Source: Eubacteriales bacterium
GTDB taxonomy: Bacteria; Bacillota; Clostridia; Lachnospirales; Lachnospiraceae
DNA: 64,000 nucleotides
Reading direction: 5' to 3'
Assembly: GCA_030536855.1 (NCBI GenBank)
Contig: JAUNPK010000002.1
Coordinates: 51,673 to 115,672, forward strand
The first letter of the stretch is position 1. Every line of letters starts with the position of its first letter. The translations under genes were made by a program, and so were the position numbers. Positions 7,965-16,132 of this stretch are shown one piece after another. The notes under the pieces were generated by a model. It did not search any database. It was given only the letters and a program-made list of their open reading frames with translations, and was not told the DNA's origin.

Positions 7965-8861
7965 ATGGCATCTAAAAGAGATTACTATGAAGTCCTTGGA
8001 ATCGGCAGAGATGCCGGTCAGGAAGAAATAAAAAAAGCATACAGGAAGCTTGCTAAGAAATATCATCCGGACACTAACAATGGGAATACTTCAGCAGAGG
8101 AAAAATTCAAGGAAGTTACAGAGAGTTACAATGTATTGAGTGATCCCAAGAAGAAAAAATTATATGATGAATATGGATTTGCAGGATTGGAAGAAGGATT
8201 TAATCCGGAGTATGCAAAATACGGAAAATATACATCAGACAGTTCACCATACGGATATCAAGAAGTACATTTTGACAACAGTAATATAGATGATATTTTC
8301 GATTTTTTCGGTGGAATGTTTAGTAATAGAAATTCAATGGCAGGAAGTGATGCTGAGGCTGATATAACTATAACATTTGAAGAGGCAGTACTTGGATGTG
8401 ATAAACAAATACGTTTGCAGGATTATGCAGGAACTGCACAGAGTCTACGGGTCCATATTCCTGCCGGAGTTGACAATGGAAGTAAGATCAGACTTAAAGG
8501 AAAAGGAAATCCGAGATTTAAGGGTGGCGTACCCGGAGACTTATATCTTAATGTAAAAGTAAAAAATAAAGCCGGATATGAAAGAAAGGGACTGGATATA
8601 TACAGTACTGTCAACATACCTTACACTACTGCAGTGCTGGGAGGTACCGCCAGAGTTCATACCATGTACGGTGATGTGGAGTGCAAAATAAAAGAAGGAA
8701 CACAGTCAGGAAGTAAGATCAGACTTAAAGGCAAAGGAGTTGTATCCATGAAGAACAGTAGTGTTAAGGGAGACCAGTATGTTGTCGTCCAAATCCAAGT
8801 GCCAAGACATATTAATGACAGACAGAGGCAAATACTTAATCAATACCGGAGCGCCATCTAA
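7965..8861 (+). CDS. DnaJ-like co-chaperone without zinc finger (type B, CbpA-like)
   Basis: The J-domain occupies residues 1-75 and includes [26 protein letters not shown] with the essential HPD, and [27 protein letters not shown] glycine-poor linker with a Phe-rich stretch ([13 protein letters not shown]) leads to a C-terminal substrate-binding region holding two similar KIRLKGKG repeats (near residues 170 and 250). The CxxCxGxG zinc modules of classical DnaJ are absent, so it is of the CbpA type. It stimulates DnaK ATPase and hands over clients. The AGGAGGTGAGG site supports the ATG at 7965. It follows hsp20. Confidence 0.9.
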   Translation: MASKRDYYEVLGIGRDAGQEEIKKAYRKLAKKYHPDTNNGNTSAEEKFKEVTESYNVLSDPKKKKLYDEYGFAGLEEGFNPEYAKYGKYTSDSSPYGYQEVHFDNSNIDDIFDFFGGMFSNRNSMAGSDAEADITITFEEAVLGCDKQIRLQDYAGTAQSLRVHIPAGVDNGSKIRLKGKGNPRFKGGVPGDLYLNVKVKNKAGYERKGLDIYSTVNIPYTTAVLGGTARVHTMYGDVECKIKEGTQSGSKIRLKGKGVVSMKNSSVKGDQYVVVQIQVPRHINDRQRQILNQYRSAI

Positions 8862-8971
8862 ATAGAAATCCCGCCGATGATTCCGCCATAAAACTTTATT
8901 TCGCAAATTCCGCTGATGACTTGCTGCCGGTAAAAAGTTTCTTGCATAAAAACACGGGGTATGCTATTCTA

Positions 8972-9019
8972 TGAGACGTCAGTTCGAGACCTTCCTGACG
9001 TAAAACAAAACTAAAGGAG
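8972..9019 (+). promoter_or_regulatory. preQ1-I riboswitch upstream of queT
   Basis: A 7-bp stem ACGTCAG/CTGACGT (8976-9001) encloses a 12-base loop TTCGAGACCTTC and is followed by an A-rich tail AAAACAAAACTAAAGGAG. This matches the compact H-type pseudoknot of preQ1-I aptamers, in which the loop CC pairs with GG in the tail. The tail contains the ribosome binding site of the next gene, so ligand binding would hide it and block translation. The downstream gene being queT, a queuosine-precursor transporter, strongly supports the assignment. A promoter (TTGCAT, 17 bases, TATTCT at 8943-8971) lies just upstream. Confidence 0.85.
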
Positions 9020-9029
9020 AGAATTAAAT

Positions 9030-9512
9030 ATGAAGAAAAAAGGTATTGGTGTGAAATTTATCACACAAGGCGCAGTAATTGCAGCACTTTATGTAGTGCT
9101 TGTAATTATATTTGACTATTGGAGTTTTGGACCGGTTCAGTTTAGAGTTGCTGAAGCATTAACCATACTTCCTTACTTTACACCGGCAGCCATTCCGGGA
9201 TTGTTTATCGGATGTATCATTGCCAATCTTCTTGGCGGTGCCGTTATCTGGGATGTGATTTTCGGAAGTATTGCGACTCTTATAGGTGCAGTAGGTACAT
9301 ACCTGCTAAGAAAGTATAAGTGGTGTGCTCCTATTCCTCCAATTCTGGCTAATACAATCATTGTTCCTTTTGTATTGAAGTATGCATACGGAAGCGATGG
9401 TGTATTTGCATTAATGTTTGTAACCGTTGGCTTTGGAGAAGTAATTGTGTGTGGAGTCATTGGAATGATTCTTCTTTTTGCACTGAACAAGCATAAGAGA
9501 ATATTTGAATAA
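9030..9512 (+). CDS. queT: QueT, queuosine precursor ECF transporter S component
   Basis: The 160-residue hydrophobic protein has about five membrane helices and the QueT hallmark FRVAEALTILPYFTPAAIPG near residues 37-56. QueT proteins are substrate-binding S components of ECF transporters that import preQ1 or related queuosine precursors, using a shared energising module encoded elsewhere. A preQ1-I riboswitch directly precedes it and overlaps its ribosome binding site, which fits repression when preQ1 is plentiful. A terminator follows, so it is a single-gene unit. Confidence 0.93.
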   Translation: MKKKGIGVKFITQGAVIAALYVVLVIIFDYWSFGPVQFRVAEALTILPYFTPAAIPGLFIGCIIANLLGGAVIWDVIFGSIATLIGAVGTYLLRKYKWCAPIPPILANTIIVPFVLKYAYGSDGVFALMFVTVGFGEVIVCGVIGMILLFALNKHKRIFE

Positions 9513-9526
9513 TGATACAAGTTTAT

Positions 9527-9569
9527 TCTGCCTGTGCATGCTGTAATGGCATTGCATGGGCAGATTTTT
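9527..9569 (+). terminator. Intrinsic terminator after queT
   Basis: TCTGCC pairs with GGCAGA, extended by ATGC/GCAT inside, followed by ATTTTT. It ends the queT unit. Confidence 0.75.
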
Positions 9570-9689
9570 CATAATGTGCTTTTGACACCCGAATCTTAAT
9601 AGGAAATCCACTCATATTCATATAACATAAAATGTTAAATACAATAATAGTAATCAGCTAGAATAATTCCGCTATTGGGGAGAATCTAA

Positions 9690-11234
9690 TTGAAAGGAAT
9701 AATTATTTCAAAAATAAGGTCAATGGCATTGCTGATACTTATTAGTTCTGTTGTGTCAGTGTCAGTGTACAAAATAAGAGGAAAAGGTGAAGGGAAGTAT
9801 TCCTCCGGGGTGGTAGAAAATTATCAGAGCACAACAGATAACCAGGAAAATCAATGGATTACTGTTATGGAAGATGTAAATGTACAGATGTTATGTGCTG
9901 ATTATTGGATTGAAAAATGCAGCAATCCTCACGAAATTCTTATGTCTCCTGCTGAGATTCAAGAGTGGAATGAGATACAGATAGAAGATAAGAGAAATGA
10001 TGTTAACAGCATCAATTATTATAATATACAAGGTAAAGAATATGTTTCCAAGGAGCAGCTTAAAACTGCAATTGGAGGGGTGACCTCCACAGAATTATCA
10101 TCCCAAGGAGCTTTCGTCTCTATAAATAAAAAGCTTTATGATGCCAAAGGCGTAGAAATTCCTTCATCACATTGGGCTTCGGCGATAGATAACTGTAATT
10201 ATGACGGAATAAATGATAAAAATAAAATTAGTTACGGAGTTATAACAAGATACACAGAGATGAGAGCGTTACCCACCTCTGAGCGCGGATATCAAGACAA
10301 GACTGTTCCCTTTTACGATAACTTTATTAATTCAACAGCTCTTGTAAATGAACCTGTCATAATTCTCCATACAAGTAAGGATGGAAAATGGAAATGCATT
10401 TTTAGCAGCAGTTCCAGTGGCTGGGTTTTGTCAAAGGATGTGGCTGTGTGCAGCTCCTATGACCAGTGGAAGGAGTCCCAGAAGGGGGATTTTCTACTGG
10501 TAACTCAGGACAGATTCAGATTGGAAGATGATGTAACTAAGGACAGACCCGAATTGGGAAATGATGAGATTCAGGAAGAAATAAATGGTTTGGAATTATC
10601 AATGGGTACAAAGCTTAAGCTGGTAAAATCCGGGGAACTTTCTCAAGGTATTAACGGGAGAAAAGCGCAAAATGTATATACTGTAAAAATTCCGGTGTCA
10701 GATAAGAATGGGATGTTAACGTATATTTGTTCATATATTCCGGTGTCAAAAGAAGTGCAGGTGGGATATATGAATTACACAACAGCTAACGTGCTGAAAC
10801 TGGCGTTTAAAACCCTTGGGGATTTGTATGGTTGGGGAGGAATGTACAATTCCAGAGATTGTTCTTCTCTTATGGCCGACATATATAAATGTTTTGGATT
10901 TCAGCTGGGAAGAAATTCCGGAGAGCAGGCTGCCTTGAAATGCGTAACATTCAATATGGAGGGTTTAAGCGATGAGGAGAAAATTTCGATTTTGGATAAA
11001 AATGTGTTACCCGGCTCCATTTTGTATTTTAGTGGTCATGTTTTTATGTATCTTGGACAGGACAATGGTAAGGCATACAGTATAAGCGCAACGGGAAGCA
11101 TTAAAGGCATAGATGCAGATGGAGAAGACATATTTGTACAGTCTGTAATGGTAAACAGCCTTAATATATACAGAACCAACAAAAAGACATGGCTGGAATC
11201 CCTTAGTGTATGTAAAGAGATACTGCTTCCCTAA
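9690..11234 (+). CDS. SH3-domain NlpC/P60 cell-wall hydrolase, membrane-anchored or secreted
   Basis: The 514-residue protein starts with a short positive segment and one hydrophobic helix (MALLILISSVVSVSV), so it is exported or anchored. A long central part includes SH3b-like segments (around residues 180-250, ending SSSGWVLSKDVAV). The C-terminal ~130 residues hold the NlpC/P60 peptidase core: the catalytic cysteine in GMYNSRDCSSLMADIY, and the histidine in LPGSILYFSGHVFMYLG. This family cleaves peptide bonds in peptidoglycan stems, usually gamma-D-Glu-diamino acid. Translation starts at a TTG (9690) behind GGGGAG; no ATG lies in a comparable position. The gene stands alone between queT and the lactate dehydrogenase. 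Confidence 0.85.
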   Translation: MKGIIISKIRSMALLILISSVVSVSVYKIRGKGEGKYSSGVVENYQSTTDNQENQWITVMEDVNVQMLCADYWIEKCSNPHEILMSPAEIQEWNEIQIEDKRNDVNSINYYNIQGKEYVSKEQLKTAIGGVTSTELSSQGAFVSINKKLYDAKGVEIPSSHWASAIDNCNYDGINDKNKISYGVITRYTEMRALPTSERGYQDKTVPFYDNFINSTALVNEPVIILHTSKDGKWKCIFSSSSSGWVLSKDVAVCSSYDQWKESQKGDFLLVTQDRFRLEDDVTKDRPELGNDEIQEEINGLELSMGTKLKLVKSGELSQGINGRKAQNVYTVKIPVSDKNGMLTYICSYIPVSKEVQVGYMNYTTANVLKLAFKTLGDLYGWGGMYNSRDCSSLMADIYKCFGFQLGRNSGEQAALKCVTFNMEGLSDEEKISILDKNVLPGSILYFSGHVFMYLGQDNGKAYSISATGSIKGIDADGEDIFVQSVMVNSLNIYRTNKKTWLESLSVCKEILLP

Positions 11235-11246
11235 ATGTTTCTCCTG

Positions 11247-11338
11247 CAAAAATGTCCGATATATACAATTTTATTTCTTGTGCATAAAAATGTCCGATTT
11301 ATATATTTTTATTTTCTACGCATAAAAATGTCTGATTT
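11247..11338. repeat. Three tandem 38-bp direct repeats upstream of D-lactate dehydrogenase
   Basis: The core AAAAATGTCYGAT occurs three times with its AATGTC starting at 11251, 11289 and 11327, an exact 38-base period. Copies two and three share a longer GCATAAAAATGTC. The array lies between the wall hydrolase stop and the ldh start. The period is near but not equal to four helical turns (about 42 bp), so cooperative binding of a regulator is possible though unproven. Confidence 0.75.
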
Positions 11339-11390
11339 GTTCAAAATGTATTTATAAGTAGAATTATAAAAATATTTGAGAGACAGGCTT

Positions 11391-11404
11391 CGAAAACGAT
11401 TACG
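11391..11404. promoter_or_regulatory. LacI-family/CRE-like operator candidate before D-lactate dehydrogenase
   Basis: CGAAAACGATTACG is a 14-bp imperfect palindrome with the central CG and flanking AA/TT typical of LacI-family operators. It differs from the CcpA consensus at the outer positions (C/G in place of T/A). It lies just before the ribosome binding site, a position suited to repression by roadblock. Confidence 0.4.
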
Positions 11405-11425
11405 TCCTGCGGAATGGAGAATAAG

Positions 11426-12415
11426 ATGAAGATAATGTTTTATGATACCAAGATTTATGACAAAAAATCCTTTGATAATGCTATTTCCCAATATGAGAAT
11501 ATAGAAATTGAATATATGGAATCAGATCTTTCGGAAAAAACAGCCGCTTATAGCAGGGGATTTGATGCGGTGTGCGGATTTGTAAATTCTGTAATTGATA
11601 AAAATGTAATGGAAATCCTCAGGGACAATAATGTCAAATTGATACTTATGCGGTGTGCAGGATTTAATAATGTAGATTTAGATGCGGCTAAGGATTGTGG
11701 TATACGGGTTATGCGGGTTCCGGGATATTCTCCTGAAGCGGTGGCAGAACACGCCATGGCACTGGCTATGGCCGCTAACAGAAGAATCCATAAAGCTTAT
11801 ATTAAGGTAAGGGAGAATAATTTCAGCCTTCAGGGTCTCACCGGAGTGAATTTTTACGGAAAGACGGCAGGAATCGTGGGAACCGGAAAGATAGGGGCTG
11901 CCATGTGCGGGATATGCAAAGGATTTGGAATGAATATTATTGCATTTGATACTTATCAGAATAAAGACCTGGATTATGTAAAATATGTGGAACTGGATGA
12001 ACTGTTAAGCAAAAGCGACCTTATATCTCTCCACTGTCCTCTGGTGAAGGAAACATACCATCTAATAAATGATGATACTATCAGCAGAATGAAAGACGGT
12101 GTGGTGCTGGTTAATACATCAAGGGGAGGAATCGTGGACACTGATGCATTAATAAAAGGAATACGTGATAAAAAGTTTCATGCCGTAGGTCTGGATGTAT
12201 ATGAGGAAGAGTCGGATTATGTATTTGAAAATATGGAGGATGATATTTTGCAGCATTCCACAACTGCAAGGCTGTTATCATTTCCTAATGTTATAGTAAC
12301 TTCTCATCAGGGATTTCTGACAAATGAAGCACTTGATGCCATAAGCACAACTACCCTTGATAATGCACAACGATTTATGGATGGTGACTTTGATAACCAA
12401 TATGTTATTATATAA
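11426..12415 (+). CDS. ldhA: D-lactate dehydrogenase (D-2-hydroxyacid dehydrogenase family)
   Basis: The 329 residues cover the full D-2-hydroxyacid dehydrogenase fold. The N-terminus MKIMFYDTKIYDKKSF is typical of fermentative D-LDH. The NAD-binding loop reads VGTGKIGAAMCGICKGFGM, the substrate arginine lies in NTSRGGIVD, the catalytic glutamate in GLDVYEEES, and the catalytic histidine in TSHQGFLT. It reduces pyruvate to D-lactate and regenerates NAD+. The ATG at 11426 is preferred because GGAG lies 6 bases upstream; an in-frame ATG at 11414 would overlap that site. Expression may respond to the upstream repeat array and the LacI-like site. Confidence 0.92.
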   Translation: MKIMFYDTKIYDKKSFDNAISQYENIEIEYMESDLSEKTAAYSRGFDAVCGFVNSVIDKNVMEILRDNNVKLILMRCAGFNNVDLDAAKDCGIRVMRVPGYSPEAVAEHAMALAMAANRRIHKAYIKVRENNFSLQGLTGVNFYGKTAGIVGTGKIGAAMCGICKGFGMNIIAFDTYQNKDLDYVKYVELDELLSKSDLISLHCPLVKETYHLINDDTISRMKDGVVLVNTSRGGIVDTDALIKGIRDKKFHAVGLDVYEEESDYVFENMEDDILQHSTTARLLSFPNVIVTSHQGFLTNEALDAISTTTLDNAQRFMDGDFDNQYVII

Positions 12416-12479
12416 CTAATAAATGAACAGCATTGCGAACAGAATTGAAAAGCATTGATTACAGGAAATGAGGTCCAAA

Positions 12480-13487
12480 ATGAAAAGAATATTATTAATA
12501 GCAACAGGAGGAACAATAGCTTCTTCAGAGTCAGGAAAGGGGTTAGCCCCGTCTATAGATGCAGAGAAAATTTTATCATACATCCCTCAGGTCAGGTCGA
12601 TATGTCAGCTGGAAGGGTTATCAATTATGAGTGTGGACAGTACTAATATGAATCCTTCGTTGATTACTAAAATAGCTGAAACCGTCGCTGACAAGTATTC
12701 ACACTACGACGGGTTTGTTGTCACCCACGGAACCGATACTATGGGATATAGTGCAGCATTTCTTACATGTATGATAAAAAATACAGGTAAGCCAGTTGTT
12801 ATAACGGGTTCCCAGCATTCTATTGAGGAGCCGGATACAGATGCAAAGAAAAATTTAACAGACGCGATACGGTTTGCCTGTGACGGACTTCCCGGTATAT
12901 TTGCAGCATTTGACGGACTTATAATTGATGGCGCCCATCTGGTTAAGGTAAAGACCAAAAGCAATGACGCATTCGAAAGTGTAAATTATCCTGTTATTGC
13001 AAGAATTAATCAGGATAAAATAGAGTATAATGACGAAATAGATTTTAAGAATTGTAGGAATAAGGCTGGATCTAAAGAAAGGGAAGGAAGCACCCTATCA
13101 GTTGAAAAGGGATTTTGTCAGGACGTGCTTATATTAAAAATGTTTCCCGGCATAGGAACCGAGATTTTTGATTTTGCAAAGACTCATTATAAAGGTGTTG
13201 TAATCGAAGGTTATGGAACCGGAGGAATACCGGATGTTGATAATGATATTGTTTCCAAGATACGGGAACTGGTGGAGTCAGGGATTGCAGTTGTAGTCAC
13301 AACCCAGTGCATGTATGAGGGAATAGATTTAGAGATATATAAGGTAGGTCATAATCTTTCAAAATGCAATGTGATTAACGGAAAAGATATGACTACGGAG
13401 CTGTTGGTAATGAAGCTTATGTGGGCACTGGCACATTTTAATAAGTTAGATGAAATTAAAAAATATATAGAAGATGAAATGCAATAA
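12480..13487 (+). CDS. ansA: Type I L-asparaginase
   Basis: The 335 residues begin with ILLIATGGTIASSESG, which contains the first catalytic threonine (TGGTIA), and have the second active-site block HGTDTMGYSAAFL near residue 80. Both are diagnostic of the asparaginase/glutaminase family. A later VEGYGTGGIPD segment and TTQCMYEGIDL belong to the C-terminal domain. With no signal peptide it is cytoplasmic, as in type I enzymes, and yields aspartate and ammonia. GAGGT upstream fits the ATG at 12480. It follows the lactate dehydrogenase by 64 bases and may be cotranscribed. A two-way terminator follows. Confidence 0.9.
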   Translation: MKRILLIATGGTIASSESGKGLAPSIDAEKILSYIPQVRSICQLEGLSIMSVDSTNMNPSLITKIAETVADKYSHYDGFVVTHGTDTMGYSAAFLTCMIKNTGKPVVITGSQHSIEEPDTDAKKNLTDAIRFACDGLPGIFAAFDGLIIDGAHLVKVKTKSNDAFESVNYPVIARINQDKIEYNDEIDFKNCRNKAGSKEREGSTLSVEKGFCQDVLILKMFPGIGTEIFDFAKTHYKGVVIEGYGTGGIPDVDNDIVSKIRELVESGIAVVVTTQCMYEGIDLEIYKVGHNLSKCNVINGKDMTTELLVMKLMWALAHFNKLDEIKKYIEDEMQ

Positions 13488-13489
13488 AA

Positions 13490-13545
13490 AAACCCGGTAA
13501 AATATAATTCATAACATTGTGAATTAGTTTTACCGGATTTTTTAT
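13490..13545. terminator. Bidirectional terminator between asparaginase and cstA
   Basis: CCGGTAAAA pairs with TTTTACCGG around an inner AATTCATAA...TTGTGAATT arm, flanked by A-rich and T-rich tracts on the two sides. It can end both convergent genes. Confidence 0.85.
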
Positions 13546-13556
13546 GATTTCATAAA

Positions 13557-15281
13557 TTAAGCTTCGGCCTTTTTAGCATTGCTTTTTTTAAATAATGTTT
13601 TAAATCCTTCGATAGCAAGAACTACGGCAAGGATAACCAAAAGACTTCCAAGAACTATACGAACACCGCTCCATAAACCGGCAAATGCCTTGACGTTGGC
13701 AATTATAGTCTGAATAAGAGAAACTACAGTAACAACAAGCATGAATACCATAGGGATGATAAGCATCTTATTGTTTTTGCCAACCTTACCGAGCCATGCA
13801 GCAACAGCAAGAAGTCCAAGAGCAGCAAGGAGCTGGTTAGCAGCACCAAAGAGCGCCCAAATCTTAGCATATCCTGTCAAGCCAAGTAAAATACCAAGTA
13901 TAACAGTAAGAATTGTTGCAAAATACGGATCTGAAAGAACTCTCTTGTATCCCTTTGCATCTTTGTATGTCTGACCTTCCTCAAGCCAGAATTCCTGGAA
14001 CATATATCTTGCAAGACGTGTTGCAGTATCAAGTGATGTTAAACAGAATGCTGAAACAGCAAGGATTAACATTGAGTAGATTACATGCTCTGCACCTGCA
14101 AGGAAAGGAATAGAAGCACACATCTTGGAAATACCTGTAGCAAATACGGCAGTAGGAGTTACAACTCCGCCTACGTGATAGTCCTTCCATACATAGCCAA
14201 CAGCACAAAGTGAGATAACAGCAAGGGCACATTCAATTAACATTGCACCGTAAGCGATAGGCTTTGCATCTTTTTCCTTATCAAGCTGTTTAGCTGTTGT
14301 ACCGGAAGCAACAAGTGAGTGGAAACCTGAAATGGCACCACAGGCTATTGTTACAAACAATGCAGGGAACATAGTTCCAAGTGATACACCTGAACCTACG
14401 GAACCATTATCTACAAAACCTGTAAATGCAGGCATATCGGCAATTGATGGATGAGCACCAATAATACCAACTAAAGCAACAGCCATCATTCCGTAGAGAA
14501 GGAATGAACTTAAGTAATCTCTTGGCTGTAACAGAATCCATACAGGAGTAACTGATGCAATTGTTATGTAAATACCAACAATAATCATCCATGTATTGTA
14601 GCTAAGATAAATAGGATGCCAATTTAAACCAACGGCAACAATTCCTATAATGGCGAGTACGCCGATTACAGAAGAAATAGCCAAAGGAGCATTCTTACGA
14701 TAAACCAAAAGACCAAATACAATAGCAACTACAATAAAGAGAATAGAAATCATTGCAGTTGAAGCATTTGATGCACTCTTGGCATAATCAACAGCTCCCT
14801 CAACGTAGGTTGCCTTAAATGTATTAGCAACAATTGAAGAAAATGCAGCTACTACAAGGATAAGTGTGAGGTAAGAGAAGGTTAAGAATAATCTCTTTGC
14901 ACGCTTACCTATAGAAGTGGAAATAATTTCACCAATTGATTTACCATCGTTACGAACTGATGCAAATAATGCACCAAAATCATGAGTTGCACCGAAGAAG
15001 ATACCCCCGATAAGAACCCAAAGCATAACCGGAACCCAGCCAAATACAGCGGCCTGAATAGGTCCGTTAATTGGACCGGCACCGGCGATTGATGAAAAAT
15101 GGTGACCCATAAGGACAGGTGCCTTAGCCGGTACATAGTCCTTACCGTCTTCAAGTCTGTGAGCAGGTGTTTCTTCAGTATTTTCGCCTACTCCCCATTG
15201 TTTAGCAAGCCATCCGCCATAACATACGTAACCTACGATGAGAATGGCGAGACCTACTAAAAGAAGAACTACAGCATTCAT
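13557..15281 (-). CDS. cstA: CstA-family pyruvate/peptide transporter
   Basis: The 574-residue polytopic protein has roughly 15-16 hydrophobic helices and the CstA signatures near its start: a GYVCYGGWLAKQWGV helix end, then PVLMGHHFSSIAGAGPINGPIQAA and GATHDFGALFASVRNDG. CstA proteins, named for carbon starvation, are now known as pyruvate/H+ symporters and are also linked to peptide uptake. A Lys/Ala-rich tail ends the protein. The AGGAAAAAAA before the ATG at 15281 is a weak ribosome binding site. A small soluble gene lies immediately upstream on the same strand (16-base gap), so the two probably share a transcript. Confidence 0.93.
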   Translation of the reverse strand: MNAVVLLLVGLAILIVGYVCYGGWLAKQWGVGENTEETPAHRLEDGKDYVPAKAPVLMGHHFSSIAGAGPINGPIQAAVFGWVPVMLWVLIGGIFFGATHDFGALFASVRNDGKSIGEIISTSIGKRAKRLFLTFSYLTLILVVAAFSSIVANTFKATYVEGAVDYAKSASNASTAMISILFIVVAIVFGLLVYRKNAPLAISSVIGVLAIIGIVAVGLNWHPIYLSYNTWMIIVGIYITIASVTPVWILLQPRDYLSSFLLYGMMAVALVGIIGAHPSIADMPAFTGFVDNGSVGSGVSLGTMFPALFVTIACGAISGFHSLVASGTTAKQLDKEKDAKPIAYGAMLIECALAVISLCAVGYVWKDYHVGGVVTPTAVFATGISKMCASIPFLAGAEHVIYSMLILAVSAFCLTSLDTATRLARYMFQEFWLEEGQTYKDAKGYKRVLSDPYFATILTVILGILLGLTGYAKIWALFGAANQLLAALGLLAVAAWLGKVGKNNKMLIIPMVFMLVVTVVSLIQTIIANVKAFAGLWSGVRIVLGSLLVILAVVLAIEGFKTLFKKSNAKKAEA

Positions 15282-15297
15282 TTTTTTTTCCTCCGTT

Positions 15298-15804
15298 TTA
15301 CTTTGTAACAGATTGGAGATTTTTCTTTAAGTCTTTGCCGGCACGGTTGGTATAGATTTTTCCTGTGCTGCAATCATAGACAGCAACACGGTAATCCATC
15401 CATCCGTATATAGAGAATCGGAATTCTTTATGAAACTTTGTCTTTAATACCGGCGTATGAATATCTTCACTGCAGGAATTTGTAATAATTATTAAGGAAA
15501 CATAAGAACACATATGATCTTTTTTCGGTTCTATCCGTTTTAAACCATCTTCGAGAATTGCCTTGCGGTAATTTTCATAGATATCCGGAGTTAAGCTGTC
15601 CACCATAACGAAATAAGTGTATTCGTGAGACTCGGCGCTCCAGAGATTGGCTTTTTTTACCAGAACATACTTTTCAGAGCGGGAGTGAAATTCTGCTTCG
15701 GCTTCAACGGGTAAATTGTCAACACAATGATTGTATGATATGTCAAAATATGTTTCATATGTTTTTAACAGATTACCAAGAATTTCTGTAGAATTGGAAT
15801 TCAT
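15298..15804 (-). CDS. Conserved hypothetical soluble protein upstream of cstA
   Basis: I do not recognise a named family. The 168-residue protein has no signal peptide or membrane helix. It is mixed alpha/beta with a Tyr/His-rich N-terminal helix (LKTYETYFDISYNHC), a central KKANLWSAESHEYTYFVMVD strand region, and a basic C-terminus. Several lone Cys and His residues are scattered without a clear metal site. Its stop lies 16 bases before the cstA start, so it is likely cotranscribed with the transporter and might sense or regulate uptake; this is inference from position. Confidence 0.6.
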   Translation of the reverse strand: MNSNSTEILGNLLKTYETYFDISYNHCVDNLPVEAEAEFHSRSEKYVLVKKANLWSAESHEYTYFVMVDSLTPDIYENYRKAILEDGLKRIEPKKDHMCSYVSLIIITNSCSEDIHTPVLKTKFHKEFRFSIYGWMDYRVAVYDCSTGKIYTNRAGKDLKKNLQSVTK

Positions 15805-16132
15805 ACAACCTCCAATTTGTCCATTATATTAGTTGAGTGCAGGTTGATACAGATATGATGAACAAAGGCTCATCGCATTTGTATCAGCCCGTCACATTTC
15901 AACGCCGTCATTCTACCACTATTTGATTATCAAAACAATAATTTTTTTTAATATTTGTTTATATTATTTTAATAATTATTAGACAAACACGGAAAATACT
16001 TTAATTATTAATTTATAGATAATATTTATTCCTGTGCAAAAATGTGGTAAGATGTAACTAACATTAGGATATAAACAATATATTATTATGCTGCCTAGGG
16101 TGGCAAATATTACATATTGTATGGAGAACTTT
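15805..16132. other. Divergent intergenic region before feoB, with an inverted repeat
   Basis: This 328-base AT-rich region separates the divergent cstA unit and feoB. An imperfect inverted repeat (TTGATACAGATATGATGA with TCATCGCATTTGTATCAG, 15843-15886) lies near the start of the minus-strand transcript and could be a structured leader or operator. A long T/A-rich stretch (15930-16030) follows. I could not identify a convincing Fur box. Confidence 0.45.

Noticed and set aside
10000-10800. Second enzyme in the middle of the NlpC/P60 protein
   Set aside because: The region reads as SH3-like and linker sequence with no catalytic motif.
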